Of a DNA stretch of 64,000 nt, positions 9,044-17,161 are shown piece after piece. Origin of the DNA: Fuscovulum ytuae. GTDB taxonomy: Bacteria; Pseudomonadota; Alphaproteobacteria; Rhodobacterales; Rhodobacteraceae. Both the position numbers and the translations under genes were made by a program. The notes under the pieces were generated by a model. It saw only the letters and a list, made by a program, of their open reading frames with translations. It had not been told where the DNA came from and searched no databases. How positions within the stretch are numbered: the stretch's first letter is position 1; each line of letters opens with the position of its first letter. The stretch spans positions 3,393,001 to 3,457,000 of the forward strand of contig NZ_CP124535.1 in assembly GCF_029953595.1 (NCBI RefSeq). The letters are read 5' to 3'.

Positions 9044-10723
9044 ATGTGCGCGAAAAACGCTATGGAAGAATTTGAAGCCCTTCTGAAGGAGAGCTTCGAG
9101 ATTGACACCCCCGAAGAGGGAACGGTTGTCAAAGGCAAGGTCATCGCCATCGAGGCGGGCCAGGCCATCGTCGATGTGGGCTACAAGATGGAAGGCCGCA
9201 TCGATCTGAAGGAATTCGCAAATCCCGGCGAACAGCCCAACATCAATGTGGGCGATGAGGTCGAGGTCTATCTGGACCGCGTGGAGAATGCCCGCGGTGA
9301 GGCTGTCATCAGCCGTGAGAAGGCCCGCCGCGAAGAAGCCTGGGATCGTCTGGAGAAGGCCTATGCCGCCGAGACCCGCGTCGAAGGCGCGATCTTCGGC
9401 CGCGTGAAGGGTGGCTTTACCGTCGATCTGGGCGGTGCCGTTGCCTTCCTGCCCGGTTCGCAGGTTGACGTGCGCCCCGTGCGCGATGCTGGCCCGCTGA
9501 TGGGTATGAAGCAGCCGTTCCAAATCCTGAAGATGGACCGTCGCCGCGGCAATATCGTCGTGTCGCGTCGTGCTATCCTTGAGGAAAGCCGTGCGGAACA
9601 GCGCGCCGAGGTCATCTCGAACCTGACCGAAGGCCAGGTTGTGGATGGCGTGGTCAAGAACATCACCGAATACGGTGCCTTCGTCGATCTGGGCGGCGTG
9701 GACGGTCTGCTGCACGTGACCGACATGGCATGGCGCCGTGTGAACCACCCGTCCGAGATCCTGTCGATCGGCGAGACGGTGAAGGTTCAGGTCATCAAGA
9801 TCAACAAGGACACGCACCGCATCAGCCTTGGCATGAAGCAGCTGCAGGCCGATCCGTGGGATGCCGTGGAACGCGCCTATCCGCTGGGTTCGGTGCATAA
9901 GGGCCGCGTGACCAACATCACCGATTACGGTGCATTTGTTGAACTGGAAGCCGGTGTCGAAGGTCTGGTCCATGTCTCGGAAATGAGCTGGACCAAGAAG
10001 AACGTGCATCCCGGCAAGATCGTTTCCACCTCGCAGGAAGTGGATGTCATGGTGCTGGAGATCGACAGCGCCAAGCGCCGCGTGTCGCTGGGCCTGAAGC
10101 AGACGATGCGCAATCCGTGGGAAGTGTTCGCGGAATCGCACCCGGTTGGGTCGACCATCGAAGGCGAAGTCAAGAACATCACCGAATTCGGTCTGTTCGT
10201 CGGCCTCGACAACGATATCGACGGCATGGTGCACCTGTCGGACCTGTCCTGGGATCAGCGCGGCGAGGACGCCATCCAGAACTACCGCAAGGGCGACGTG
10301 GTCAAGGCCGCGGTCACCGAGGTGGATGTGGAGAAAGAGCGTATCTCGCTGTCGATCAAGGCACTGGGCGACGATTCGTTCACCGATGCGGTGGATGGCG
10401 TGAAGCGTGGGTCGGTGATCACCGTGGCGGTGACGGCGATCGAGGAAGGCGGGATCGAGGTGGAGTATAACGGCGCCAAGTCGTTCATCCGTCGTTCGGA
10501 CCTGTCGCGTGATCGTGCCGACCAGCGCCCCGAGCGTTTCCAGGTGGGCGACCATGTGGACGTGCGCGTGACCAATATCGACCCGAAGACCCGCCGTCTG
10601 GGCCTGTCGATCAAGGCGCGCGAGATCGCCGAAGAGAAGGAAGCCGTGGAACAGTACGGTTCGTCCGATTCGGGCGCGTCGCTGGGGGATATCCTTGGCG
10701 CAGCGCTGAAGGGCGGCAACTGA
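9044..10723 (+). CDS. rpsA: 30S ribosomal protein S1
   Basis: The 559-residue protein has six S1/OB-fold repeats. Typical lines are KGKVIAIEAGQAIVDVGYKM (repeat 1), VKNITEYGAFVDLGGVDGLL (repeat 3), VTNITDYGAFVELEAGVEGL (repeat 4) and VKNITEFGLFVGLDNDIDGM (repeat 5). S1 binds the 30S subunit and mRNA leaders and is essential for initiation on structured messages. Three in-frame ATG codons (9023, 9044, 9062) are possible. I choose 9044 because AAAGGAC lies about 10 bases ahead and MCAKNAMEEFEALL matches related proteins. The gene stands between a putative promoter and a strong terminator and is followed by ihfB, the conserved rpsA-ihfB order. S1 genes are often autoregulated through their leader, which may apply here. 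Confidence 0.97.
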   Translation: MCAKNAMEEFEALLKESFEIDTPEEGTVVKGKVIAIEAGQAIVDVGYKMEGRIDLKEFANPGEQPNINVGDEVEVYLDRVENARGEAVISREKARREEAWDRLEKAYAAETRVEGAIFGRVKGGFTVDLGGAVAFLPGSQVDVRPVRDAGPLMGMKQPFQILKMDRRRGNIVVSRRAILEESRAEQRAEVISNLTEGQVVDGVVKNITEYGAFVDLGGVDGLLHVTDMAWRRVNHPSEILSIGETVKVQVIKINKDTHRISLGMKQLQADPWDAVERAYPLGSVHKGRVTNITDYGAFVELEAGVEGLVHVSEMSWTKKNVHPGKIVSTSQEVDVMVLEIDSAKRRVSLGLKQTMRNPWEVFAESHPVGSTIEGEVKNITEFGLFVGLDNDIDGMVHLSDLSWDQRGEDAIQNYRKGDVVKAAVTEVDVEKERISLSIKALGDDSFTDAVDGVKRGSVITVAVTAIEEGGIEVEYNGAKSFIRRSDLSRDRADQRPERFQVGDHVDVRVTNIDPKTRRLGLSIKAREIAEEKEAVEQYGSSDSGASLGDILGAALKGGN

Positions 10724-10751
10724 TCCGATCCTTCCGGAAGGACGTGAGGAA

Positions 10752-10776
10752 GGCCCCGCAACCGCGGGGCCTTTTT
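10752..10776 (+). terminator. Rho-independent terminator after rpsA
   Basis: Perfect 8-bp stem GGCCCCGC (10752-10759) / GCGGGGCC (10764-10771) with a 4-nt loop and a run of five T. Confidence 0.9.
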
Positions 10777-10860
10777 CGTTTGCGCAACTTTTGGGTGAAT
10801 TGTGGGGGGGCCTCGGGGCCGCAAGTGAAGGCGGAATGCCGGAAAAGGTTGTCCTTTTCA

Positions 10861-10888
10861 TTGTGCGACGGGTTTTTTTGCCTATAGT
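10861..10888 (+). promoter_or_regulatory. Candidate sigma-70 promoter of ihfB
   Basis: TTGTGC (10861-10866), 16 bp, then TATAGT (10883-10888), lying ~65 bp before the ihfB start and after the rpsA terminator. It would give ihfB independent expression. Sequence match only. Confidence 0.5.
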
Positions 10889-10953
10889 CCAAGGCAAACA
10901 AGGACGTGGCGACCGATGGCGGCAGGCCTGCGGCGACCACAGGGGGGACATGG

Positions 10954-11238
10954 ATGATCCGATCGGAACTGATCCAGAAGATCGCGGATGAAAACCCGCA
11001 CCTCACGCAGCGGCATGTGGAGCGGATCGTGAATACCGTCTTTGACGAGATCATCGAGGCGCTGGCCAAGGGTGATAGGGTGGAGTTGAGGGGCTTTGGC
11101 GCCTTCTCCGTGAAATCGCGCGATGCCCGGGTCGGGCGCAATCCGCGGACCGGGGAATCGGTCAAGGTCGAGGATAAGAAGGTTCCCTTCTTCAAGACCG
11201 GCAAATTGCTGCGGGATCGGCTGAACGGCAAGTCCTGA
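10954..11238 (+). CDS. ihfB: Integration host factor subunit beta
   Basis: The 94-residue protein is a HU/IHF-family DNA-bending protein. It has the dimerisation helices ([32 protein letters not shown]), the [20 protein letters not shown] arm region and the GRNPRTGE signature with the intercalating proline. With IHF-alpha, encoded elsewhere, it forms the heterodimer that bends DNA in recombination, replication and transcription. The ATG at 10954 is preceded by AGGGGGGA and gives the standard length; an earlier in-frame start at 10906 lacks support. It follows rpsA as in most proteobacteria and is followed by a lapA-like gene. Confidence 0.96.
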   Translation: MIRSELIQKIADENPHLTQRHVERIVNTVFDEIIEALAKGDRVELRGFGAFSVKSRDARVGRNPRTGESVKVEDKKVPFFKTGKLLRDRLNGKS

Positions 11239-11309
11239 GCGCGGGCATGGCTTGCGCCGGGGCGCGCAGGGCGCGATAGTCAAGCGGCCTGCACCCGGAG
11301 GAGAGCCTG

Positions 11310-11669
11310 ATGCTGCGTTACCTGCGCTATGCCCTGATTGCCGTGCTGATGGTCCTGTTGCTGACCGTCGGTCTGGCCAATCGCACGGTGGTTCCGGTGC
11401 GCTTTCTGCCCGAGGATGTGGCGGCGCTGTTCGGCGTGAGCTGGCAGATGGAGATGCCGCTTTTTCTGGTGATCCTGGGCGGCGTGGTGATCGGCGTGGT
11501 GATCGGGTTCACCTGGGAATGGCTGCGCGAGCATAAGCACCGCAAGGCGGCGAGCGTGCGGCGCAAGGAAGTGGCGCGGCTGGAGCGGGAACTGGCGGTG
11601 ATGAAGGATTCCGCCAGCGTGCCGGGGGATGACGTGTTGGCCTTGATCGATCGGCGCAAGGCGGGCTGA
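11310..11669 (+). CDS. LapA-domain (DUF1049) inner-membrane protein
   Basis: A 119-residue protein with two transmembrane helices (about residues 5-25 and 48-68) separated by a short loop containing NRTVVPVRFLPED. A basic, coiled-coil-prone cytoplasmic tail rich in Arg, Lys and Glu follows. This matches the lipopolysaccharide assembly protein A (LapA/YciS) family. In E. coli LapA acts with LapB in control of LPS synthesis; in alphaproteobacteria the role is not established. The order ihfB-lapA-like-trpF, with 3 bp to trpF, suggests a single transcript. Confidence 0.85.
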   Translation: MLRYLRYALIAVLMVLLLTVGLANRTVVPVRFLPEDVAALFGVSWQMEMPLFLVILGGVVIGVVIGFTWEWLREHKHRKAASVRRKEVARLERELAVMKDSASVPGDDVLALIDRRKAG

Positions 11670-11672
11670 GCC

Positions 11673-12311
11673 ATGACGAATGTCCGGGTGAAGATCTGCG
11701 GTCTGCGGACCGTGGAGGATGTTGCCGCCGTAGCGGCCGCAGGGGCGGCCTATGCCGGGTTCAATTTCTTTGCCAAATCGCCGCGATACGTGACGGCGGA
11801 AGAGGCGCGAGCGCTGGCCCTGACTGCGCCGGAGGGGCTGTGCAAGGTGGCGCTGGTGGTGGATGCCGAGGATGCGCTGCTGGATGCGATCACGGCGGCG
11901 GTGCCGTTGGACATGCTGCAACTTCATGGCCATGAAACGCCCGCGCGGGTGGCCGAGGTCAAGGCGCGCTATGGGCTGCCAGTGATGAAGGTGATCGGCG
12001 TGGCGGGCGAGGCCGATCTGGCATCGCTGACGGAATATTCGCTGGTGTCGGATCAGATTCTGATCGATGCGAAGCCGCCGAAGGATGCGGTGCTGCCCGG
12101 CGGGAATGGGCTGACCTTTGACTGGCGTCTGCTGGTGGGGCGGAAATGGCTGCGGCCTTGGATGCTGGCCGGGGGATTGACCGCAGGCAATGTGGCCGAG
12201 GCGATCCGCCTGACGGGGGCGCGGCAGGTGGATGTGGCGTCAGGCGTGGAAAGCGCGCCGGGGGTGAAGGATGCCGCGCGCATCGCGGAATTCGTAAGGG
12301 CGGCGGGGTGA
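11673..12311 (+). CDS. trpF: Phosphoribosylanthranilate isomerase
   Basis: The 212-residue TIM-barrel enzyme performs the Amadori rearrangement of phosphoribosylanthranilate in tryptophan synthesis. The first strand carries [12 protein letters not shown], with the catalytic cysteine in [14 protein letters not shown] and the catalytic Asp in [10 protein letters not shown] follow, and the phosphate-binding [12 protein letters not shown] and [15 protein letters not shown] close the barrel. Length is typical. It starts 3 bp after the lapA-like gene and ends at a terminator. In many Rhodobacterales trpF leads straight into trpB; here a minus-strand gene lies between them. Confidence 0.96.
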   Translation: MTNVRVKICGLRTVEDVAAVAAAGAAYAGFNFFAKSPRYVTAEEARALALTAPEGLCKVALVVDAEDALLDAITAAVPLDMLQLHGHETPARVAEVKARYGLPVMKVIGVAGEADLASLTEYSLVSDQILIDAKPPKDAVLPGGNGLTFDWRLLVGRKWLRPWMLAGGLTAGNVAEAIRLTGARQVDVASGVESAPGVKDAARIAEFVRAAG

Positions 12312-12312
12312 A

Positions 12313-12345
12313 GGCCCCCGGTCGGCTGACGCCGCGGGGGCCTTT
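12313..12345 (+). terminator. Terminator between trpF and the convergent DUF4394-like gene
   Basis: An 8-bp stem GGCCCCCG (12313-12320) / CGGGGGCC (12335-12342) with a GC-rich loop and three T. It is GC-strong but weak in T and may serve both convergent genes. Confidence 0.65.
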
Positions 12346-12350
12346 GACGC

Positions 12351-13130
12351 TTACATCGCGGGCAGGACGGTGAGGTCGCGGATCGGCTGATCGCTGCCAG
12401 TGATGGGCATGGTGCCCGATACCATCCCGGTGGCGAGGTCGATCTGGTGCAACCCACCGAGTGCGGCGACATAGGCCGTGTTGGTGCCATCGGCGGTGGT
12501 GGCGATATCCATCGCGACGGGGCCCTCCAGCATGACACCAAGGCTGCCGATGGTGGCAAGGAGGCCGTCATTCGGCTTGGTCTGTTGCAAAAGCGCGTTC
12601 AGGCCCGCGTCGATGTCATACATCGCGGTTTTTTCCGGCTTGCCGAAGCTGTTGGAATAGGCGACCGCGACGACCATGGGCATGGACGCGGCATTGGCAT
12701 CGGCGGCGTCGAAGTTCAGCGATCCATCCACGGTGACGGCCCCGGTTTCCATATCGACACGGTGATTGGTGGTGCCCGACATGAAGCGCAGCTTGTCGGC
12801 GGCGGGGTTCACATCGACGACCACGGCTGCACCTTCCGCGACGGGCAGCATCGTATCCATTTTGGCCTTTTCCGTCGTGGCACCGGTCATCGGGTCGATC
12901 TCGACGATCGTTTGGGTATCGGTCACGCCAATGACGGTGCCGGTATTCGGGCGGTAGTCGATGCCGAGAAGGCGGGTGACACCCCGCACCTCGACGTTGC
13001 CGGTGATGGCGGCGGTGGCGGTGTCGATCATAACGAGGGTGCGGTCGCCCGTCAGGCCGAGGGCGGTTTCGGCCTGTGCCGCACCGGTCGCGGCGGCGGC
13101 GAGCAGAAAGGTGGCAGTAAGGGTTTTCAT
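12351..13130 (-). CDS. Secreted DUF4394-like beta-propeller protein
   Basis: A 259-residue protein with a Sec signal peptide (MKTLTATFLLAAAATGAAQA, cleavage after AQA) and a repetitive beta-rich body. Repeating units of the form LVMIDTATAAITG, IVEIDPMTGATTEK and HQIDLATGMVSG resemble propeller or WD-like strands. I read it as DUF4394, a family of extracytoplasmic proteins without known function. The start at 13130 is preferred over the upstream ATG (13157) because AGGAG lies just ahead on the minus strand. It interrupts the usual trpF-trpB adjacency and is transcribed toward trpF. Confidence 0.8.
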   Translation of the reverse strand: MKTLTATFLLAAAATGAAQAETALGLTGDRTLVMIDTATAAITGNVEVRGVTRLLGIDYRPNTGTVIGVTDTQTIVEIDPMTGATTEKAKMDTMLPVAEGAAVVVDVNPAADKLRFMSGTTNHRVDMETGAVTVDGSLNFDAADANAASMPMVVAVAYSNSFGKPEKTAMYDIDAGLNALLQQTKPNDGLLATIGSLGVMLEGPVAMDIATTADGTNTAYVAALGGLHQIDLATGMVSGTMPITGSDQPIRDLTVLPAM

Positions 13131-13379
13131 GGTTTCGCTCCTGTCCATGGATTGCAACGGGCGAAGCTACGAAGGGGGGGGCGGGCAGGGTTTCAGCGGG
13201 GCTGTTCACGAAAGCGTCAGGACGGCATTAATGTTAACGCGCGGCGGGATGTTCATTCTCTCTCTTTGAATATCCTCAGCGGGTGAGGCGCGGCGCGAGG
13301 AGGGGGGGGCGAAGGCCCCCCTTTCCCCGGCGGGCCAAGGGCGCTACATCGGGGCGCAAGAAAACGGGGAGTGGCGACA

Positions 13380-14612
13380 ATGGCCGAGGACGGGATCAAC
13401 AGCTTCATGACCGGGCCGGATGAGGCCGGGCGGTTTGGCATCTTTGGCGGGCGGTTCGTGTCCGAGACGCTGATGCCGCTGATCCTGGAGCTGGAAGAGC
13501 GGTATAATTTCGCCAAGACGGACCCGACCTTCTGGGCCGAAATGGACGATCTGTGGAAGCATTACGTGGGCCGTCCCTCGCCCCTCTATTTCGCGGAACG
13601 GATGACCACGCATCTGGGCGGCGCGAAAATCTATATGAAGCGCGACGAGTTGAACCATACGGGCGCGCATAAGATCAACAATGTGCTGGGGCAGATCATC
13701 CTTGCCCGCCGCATGGGCAAGACGCGGATCATCGCAGAAACCGGCGCGGGGCAGCATGGGGTGGCGACGGCCACGGTTTGCGCGAAGTTTGGGTTGAAAT
13801 GTGTGGTCTATATGGGCGCACATGATGTGGAGCGGCAGGCGCCGAACGTGTTCCGCATGAAGCTTTTGGGGGCGGAGGTGATCCCCGTCACGAGCGGGCG
13901 CGGCACGTTGAAGGATGCGATGAACGATGCGCTGCGCGATTGGGTGACCAATGTGCGCGACACTTTCTATTGCATCGGCACGGTGGCTGGGCCGCATCCC
14001 TATCCGGCCATGGTGCGCGACTTCCAATCGATCATCGGGAAGGAAGTGCGCTGGCAATTGGCGGAAGCCGAGGGCGAAGGGCGGTTGCCGGATACGGTGA
14101 TCGCGGCCATTGGCGGCGGGTCGAATGCGATGGGGCTGTTCTATCCTTTCCTTGACGATCCGGAGGTCGGGATTATCGGCGTCGAGGCGGGCGGCAAGGG
14201 CGTGGATGACCGGATGCAGCATTGCGCGTCGCTGACGGGCGGGCGTCCGGGGGTTCTGCATGGGAATCGCACCTATCTGCTTCAGGATCTGGATGGGCAG
14301 ATCCTTGAGGGATTTTCGATCAGCGCGGGGCTGGATTATCCGGGGATCGGGCCCGAACATGCCTGGCTGCATGACACGGGCCGCGCGAAATATGTGAGCA
14401 TCACGGATGCGGAGGCGCTGGAGGCGTTCCAGCTGTGCTGCAAGCTGGAGGGGATCATCCCGGCGCTGGAGCCTTCGCACGCCTTGGCGCATGTGATGAA
14501 AATCGCGCCGGAATTGCCGCGCGACCATATCATCGTGATGAACATGTGCGGGCGGGGGGATAAGGACATCTTTACCGTGGCCAAGCATCTGGGCGTGGAT
14601 ATGAAGGTCTGA
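13380..14612 (+). CDS. trpB: Tryptophan synthase beta chain
   Basis: The 410-residue PLP enzyme condenses indole and serine to tryptophan. The PLP lysine lies in [13 protein letters not shown] (about residue 97). The phosphate-binding loop is [10 protein letters not shown], and [12 protein letters not shown] is the conserved catalytic Glu region. A GTG at 13371 is in frame, but ATG 13380 is better placed relative to GGGGAG (13366-13371). The partner trpA is not next to it and no trpA appears in the window. A rho-independent terminator follows, so trpB is likely monocistronic here. Confidence 0.97.
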   Translation: MAEDGINSFMTGPDEAGRFGIFGGRFVSETLMPLILELEERYNFAKTDPTFWAEMDDLWKHYVGRPSPLYFAERMTTHLGGAKIYMKRDELNHTGAHKINNVLGQIILARRMGKTRIIAETGAGQHGVATATVCAKFGLKCVVYMGAHDVERQAPNVFRMKLLGAEVIPVTSGRGTLKDAMNDALRDWVTNVRDTFYCIGTVAGPHPYPAMVRDFQSIIGKEVRWQLAEAEGEGRLPDTVIAAIGGGSNAMGLFYPFLDDPEVGIIGVEAGGKGVDDRMQHCASLTGGRPGVLHGNRTYLLQDLDGQILEGFSISAGLDYPGIGPEHAWLHDTGRAKYVSITDAEALEAFQLCCKLEGIIPALEPSHALAHVMKIAPELPRDHIIVMNMCGRGDKDIFTVAKHLGVDMKV

Positions 14613-14650
14613 GCCTGACATTCGGGTCCGGACGGCCTGATAAAGGATGA

Positions 14651-14685
14651 AAAACCCCGGTGCTGCGGCGCCGGGGTTTTCTTTT
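14651..14685 (+). terminator. Rho-independent terminator after trpB
   Basis: AAAACCCCGG (14651-14660) pairs with CCGGGGTTTT (14671-14680) over 10 bp, with a 10-nt loop that can extend the stem, followed by CTTTT. Confidence 0.9.
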
Positions 14686-14936
14686 GGGGCTACAAGATGC
14701 TGTGGTGATTGTCCTCTTGGCCGCCACATTTCGTCGCGCGGGGCGTAAATTTCCGTAAACTTGCGTTTAGCACGGCGATCATTGACGAATTTTCGCGTCC
14801 TAAACCTTGGTTAAATTCACTCTACCAAAGGATAGGCGCATGACGGCACCATCGGGGGTTGCCCTGATTGCTGCATCTGGGCTGGCGGGACTCTGGGGAG
14901 ATGGCCCCGGTCAGCCCCAAACAAGGAACGTAGGAC
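14686..14936. other. Intergenic region before the secreted-protein trio
   Basis: It contains an AT-richer stretch (about 14745-14830) with TTGACG at 14782-14787, but no well-spaced -10 box. An ATG at 14840 opens a frame that runs on into the next gene in another phase and lacks a ribosome binding site. I see no gene here; the promoter of the trio is probably in this stretch. Confidence 0.4.
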
Positions 14937-15422
14937 ATGGAAACGAAATCCCGTTTGCTGACGCTGGCCGCTGCTGCGGTGTTGGCCGGAACCACGAGCA
15001 TGGCACAGGCGCAGGACACTGGCATGTCGCCGGACCCCGCACCGATGACTCCTGCAGCGCCGGCAATCGATTTGAGCTTTCTTGGATCGCTGTTTGGCGG
15101 GGATACGAAGCCGTCGCGCGACGATGTGGAGGCGGCGCTGCTGGCGAATGACCTGACGCTGACTCGGCTTTATGTCGGAAACAACGGCAATGTGCGCCTG
15201 CGGGCAGTGACCGAAGATGGCCAGCGCATCCGGGTGCGGATCGAAGGGGATCAGGTGCGCTATCGCATCCGCCCGGCATCGGATTCGTCGGATACCTCTG
15301 ATTCGAATGGCGACACGTCGGATAGCAATGGCGGCTCGACCGGAAGCTCGGACGCGAATGGCAATACTTCGGGTGGCGGCAATGGTGGTCGTTCCGGCAA
15401 CGGTGGCGGCAGCAACGACTGA
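14937..15422 (+). CDS. Secreted protein with Ser/Gly/Asn/Asp-rich tail
   Basis: A 161-residue protein with a signal peptide (METKSRLLTLAAAAVLAG..., cleavage near AQAQD). A small folded part (residues ~60-115) contains SRDDVEAALLANDLTL and LYVGNNGNVRLRAV with TEDGQRIRVRIEGDQVRYRI, a pattern distantly like a PepSY/YpeB-type fold. The last ~45 residues are a low-complexity tail of Ser, Asp, Asn and Gly (DSSDTSDSNGD and similar). Function is unknown. It is the first of three consecutive genes (with 15532 and 15982) and shares its design with the second, so they may be duplicates that have diverged. A good AAGGAACG site precedes the ATG. Confidence 0.75.
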   Translation: METKSRLLTLAAAAVLAGTTSMAQAQDTGMSPDPAPMTPAAPAIDLSFLGSLFGGDTKPSRDDVEAALLANDLTLTRLYVGNNGNVRLRAVTEDGQRIRVRIEGDQVRYRIRPASDSSDTSDSNGDTSDSNGGSTGSSDANGNTSGGGNGGRSGNGGGSND

Positions 15423-15531
15423 TCGTCGCTGCGTTGAGGACAATTCAAAGCGTCCCGGCCTTGCCGGGGCGCTGTTTGTGTAAGATAACTTAATCACCGC
15501 TTGACGCGGTTTTGCCCTAGAGGGGGTAAAG

Positions 15532-15957
15532 ATGATGGGACGGAAAAAGTTTGTTGGGGCGCTCGTTGTTGGCGCTATGAGCGCTGCGCCTGCGATGGCG
15601 GATGTGTATTCGGAGCGGATTGTCCAGCAACTGGAAGCGCAGGGCTTCAGAAGCATCTCGACCGAGCGGACTTGGCTGGGGCGGACGCGGATCACAGCCG
15701 AAGGCCGTGATGGGCAGCGCGAGATCATTGTGAACCCCAATACTGGCGAAATCTTGCGCGATTTGCTGTTGACCGGAAATGGCGGTGGCAGCGGCAGGAG
15801 TGGCCTTGTTAATGTTTCACAAGATGACGATGACGATGACGACGACAATGGCGGCAAGAGCAGCAGCAACGGCGACAAGTCTAATGATCGCAGCGGGTCG
15901 GGGCGTGACCGCAATGGTGGCGATTCCGGTGGCAGCAACGGCGGCGATTCTGACTGA
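15532..15957 (+). CDS. Secreted PepSY-like protein with poly-Asp/Gly-Ser-Asn tail
   Basis: A 141-residue exported protein with signal peptide MMGRKKFVGALVVGAMSAAP ending at AMAD. The ~60-residue domain contains IVQQLEAQGFRSISTERTWL, TRITAEGRDGQREIIVNP and GEILRDLL, the strand-helix-strand rhythm of PepSY-like domains. After it comes a run of eight Asp encoded by near-repeats of GATGAC (15822-15845), then a Gly/Asn/Ser/Asp-rich tail. The folded domain is clearly paralogous to the protein at 26955-27479. It lies 24 bp before the membrane LuxR-type gene, which suggests joint transcription. PepSY-type domains elsewhere inhibit or sense at the membrane; no function is shown here. Confidence 0.8.
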   Translation: MMGRKKFVGALVVGAMSAAPAMADVYSERIVQQLEAQGFRSISTERTWLGRTRITAEGRDGQREIIVNPNTGEILRDLLLTGNGGGSGRSGLVNVSQDDDDDDDDNGGKSSSNGDKSNDRSGSGRDRNGGDSGGSNGGDSD

Positions 15958-15981
15958 GCCTAGGGAAGGGCAGGGGATGTC

Positions 15982-16497
15982 GTGACGAGCAGATGGGTCA
16001 TTCTGGCGGTTCTGCTCGTTCAGTTTCTCTGCACGATCTTTTTCGTATCTGACATTCTGTCGTCAATTTTTGGCATCTATACGCGCCCTCTGCCGTGGGA
16101 AGTGCGCGAGTTGATGGAGATCGGGTCGGCGATCGGGCTTATCCTTGGGCTTGTCGTGGGCACGCTGATGCTGCGGCGCACGATCAAGGAACGCAACGAG
16201 GCGCAGGAGAAGCTGCGCCGTGCCTCGGGTGCCTTCATGGATTTGTTGGAAGAGCGGTTCGTGGAATGGGCGCTGACCCCGGCAGAGCGGGATGTGGCGC
16301 TGTTTGCCATCAAGGGCATGACGACGTCTGAAATTGCCACGCTTCGCGCCACGTCGGAAGGCACGGTAAAGGCGCAGACGAATGCCATCTACCGCAAGGC
16401 GGGGGTGAGCGGGCGGCCACAACTTCTTTCGCTGTTCATCGACGATCTGATGCGGGACGATGTGACCGATCAGATCCGGCCGAAATCGGCGGCCTGA
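15982..16497 (+). CDS. Membrane-anchored LuxR-type HTH regulator
   Basis: The 171-residue protein starts with two transmembrane helices (residues ~5-32 and ~47-66). A short coiled-coil-like linker rich in Arg, Glu and Lys follows, then a C-terminal LuxR-type helix-turn-helix: LTPAERDVALFAIKGMTTSE, EGTVKAQTNAIYRKAG, GRPQLLSLF. There is no receiver or autoinducer-binding domain. The start is a GTG at 15982; nearby ATGs are out of frame. The layout suggests a tethered regulator that senses an envelope state, perhaps through the secreted PepSY-like proteins encoded just upstream. That link is inference from context. Confidence 0.85.
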   Translation: MTSRWVILAVLLVQFLCTIFFVSDILSSIFGIYTRPLPWEVRELMEIGSAIGLILGLVVGTLMLRRTIKERNEAQEKLRRASGAFMDLLEERFVEWALTPAERDVALFAIKGMTTSEIATLRATSEGTVKAQTNAIYRKAGVSGRPQLLSLFIDDLMRDDVTDQIRPKSAA

Positions 16498-16503
16498 AGC
16501 GGG

Positions 16504-16896
16504 TCAGTCGGTTGGGCCTTCGGCGGGAAGGTCAACGGCGTAAAGCTTCAGGATCGAGAGCGGGACGATATCCAGCGTACGGATATGGGTTGCGGCTAGG
16601 CGCACTTGCGGGGCCGCGCCTTCGTCATGGGCCTGATGGAAGCGGGCGGCGCAGAGGCACCATTGATCCCCCGGTTTCAGCCCCGGAAAGGCGTATTCGG
16701 GGCGCGGGGTGGACAGGTCATTGCCGAGGTATTTCGACAGGGCAAGGAATTCTTCGGTCATCAGGGCGCATACGGTGTGGCGGCCTGTATCCATCGGCCC
16801 GGTATCACAGCAGCCATTTCGAAAAAAACCGGTCAGGGGCGCGTGGGAGCAATCTTCCAGCGGCTGGCCAAGGACGTTGAGCGAGGCTTCCTTCAT
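16504..16896 (-). CDS. DUF2237 family protein
   Basis: A 130-residue soluble protein of the DUF2237 family. Motifs are NVLGQPLEDCSHAPLTGFFR, GCCDTGPMDTGRHTVCA and PGLKPGDQWCLCAARF, with several conserved cysteines that could bind a metal. Function is unknown; family members are small and often stand alone. An open frame runs further upstream, but the ATG at 16896 is preceded by GGAAAGGGAAG on the minus strand and gives the family length. It is convergent with the LuxR-type gene (6 bp) and divergent from ileS. Confidence 0.9.
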   Translation of the reverse strand: MKEASLNVLGQPLEDCSHAPLTGFFRNGCCDTGPMDTGRHTVCALMTEEFLALSKYLGNDLSTPRPEYAFPGLKPGDQWCLCAARFHQAHDEGAAPQVRLAATHIRTLDIVPLSILKLYAVDLPAEGPTD

Positions 16897-17161
16897 CGGG
16901 CTTCCCTTTCCTTTGATGGGGAAGGTATCCCATGGGCGGCGGCTGTCCAGAGAATGACTGCAATGCTTGGGTTGGGTGCATTGCGCAGGCTGGACCATGG
17001 CAGGCGGGGCGACTATAACGCGCGCCATGAGAAGCCTTTTTGCGATAGGCGGGCGAATTATCGGCCCGGCGCGCTGATCCAGCCGCCGGGACTGCCTGCT
17101 GTTGCCGTTGCGGCGCCGGATGCGCCGCCTATCCCAAGCCTATCCCAGAGGACCGCCGCTG

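Noticed and set aside
8906-10951. 681-codon open frame on the minus strand across rpsA
   Set aside because: It is the complement of a highly conserved ribosomal protein gene; high-GC codon usage leaves the opposite strand open. No family features.
13344-14729. 461-codon minus-strand frame opposite trpB
   Set aside because: Antisense shadow of a certain gene, without any motif or ribosome binding site.
14807-15151. Frame starting before the secreted protein at 14937
   Set aside because: It overlaps the signal peptide of the real gene in another frame and has no ribosome binding site.
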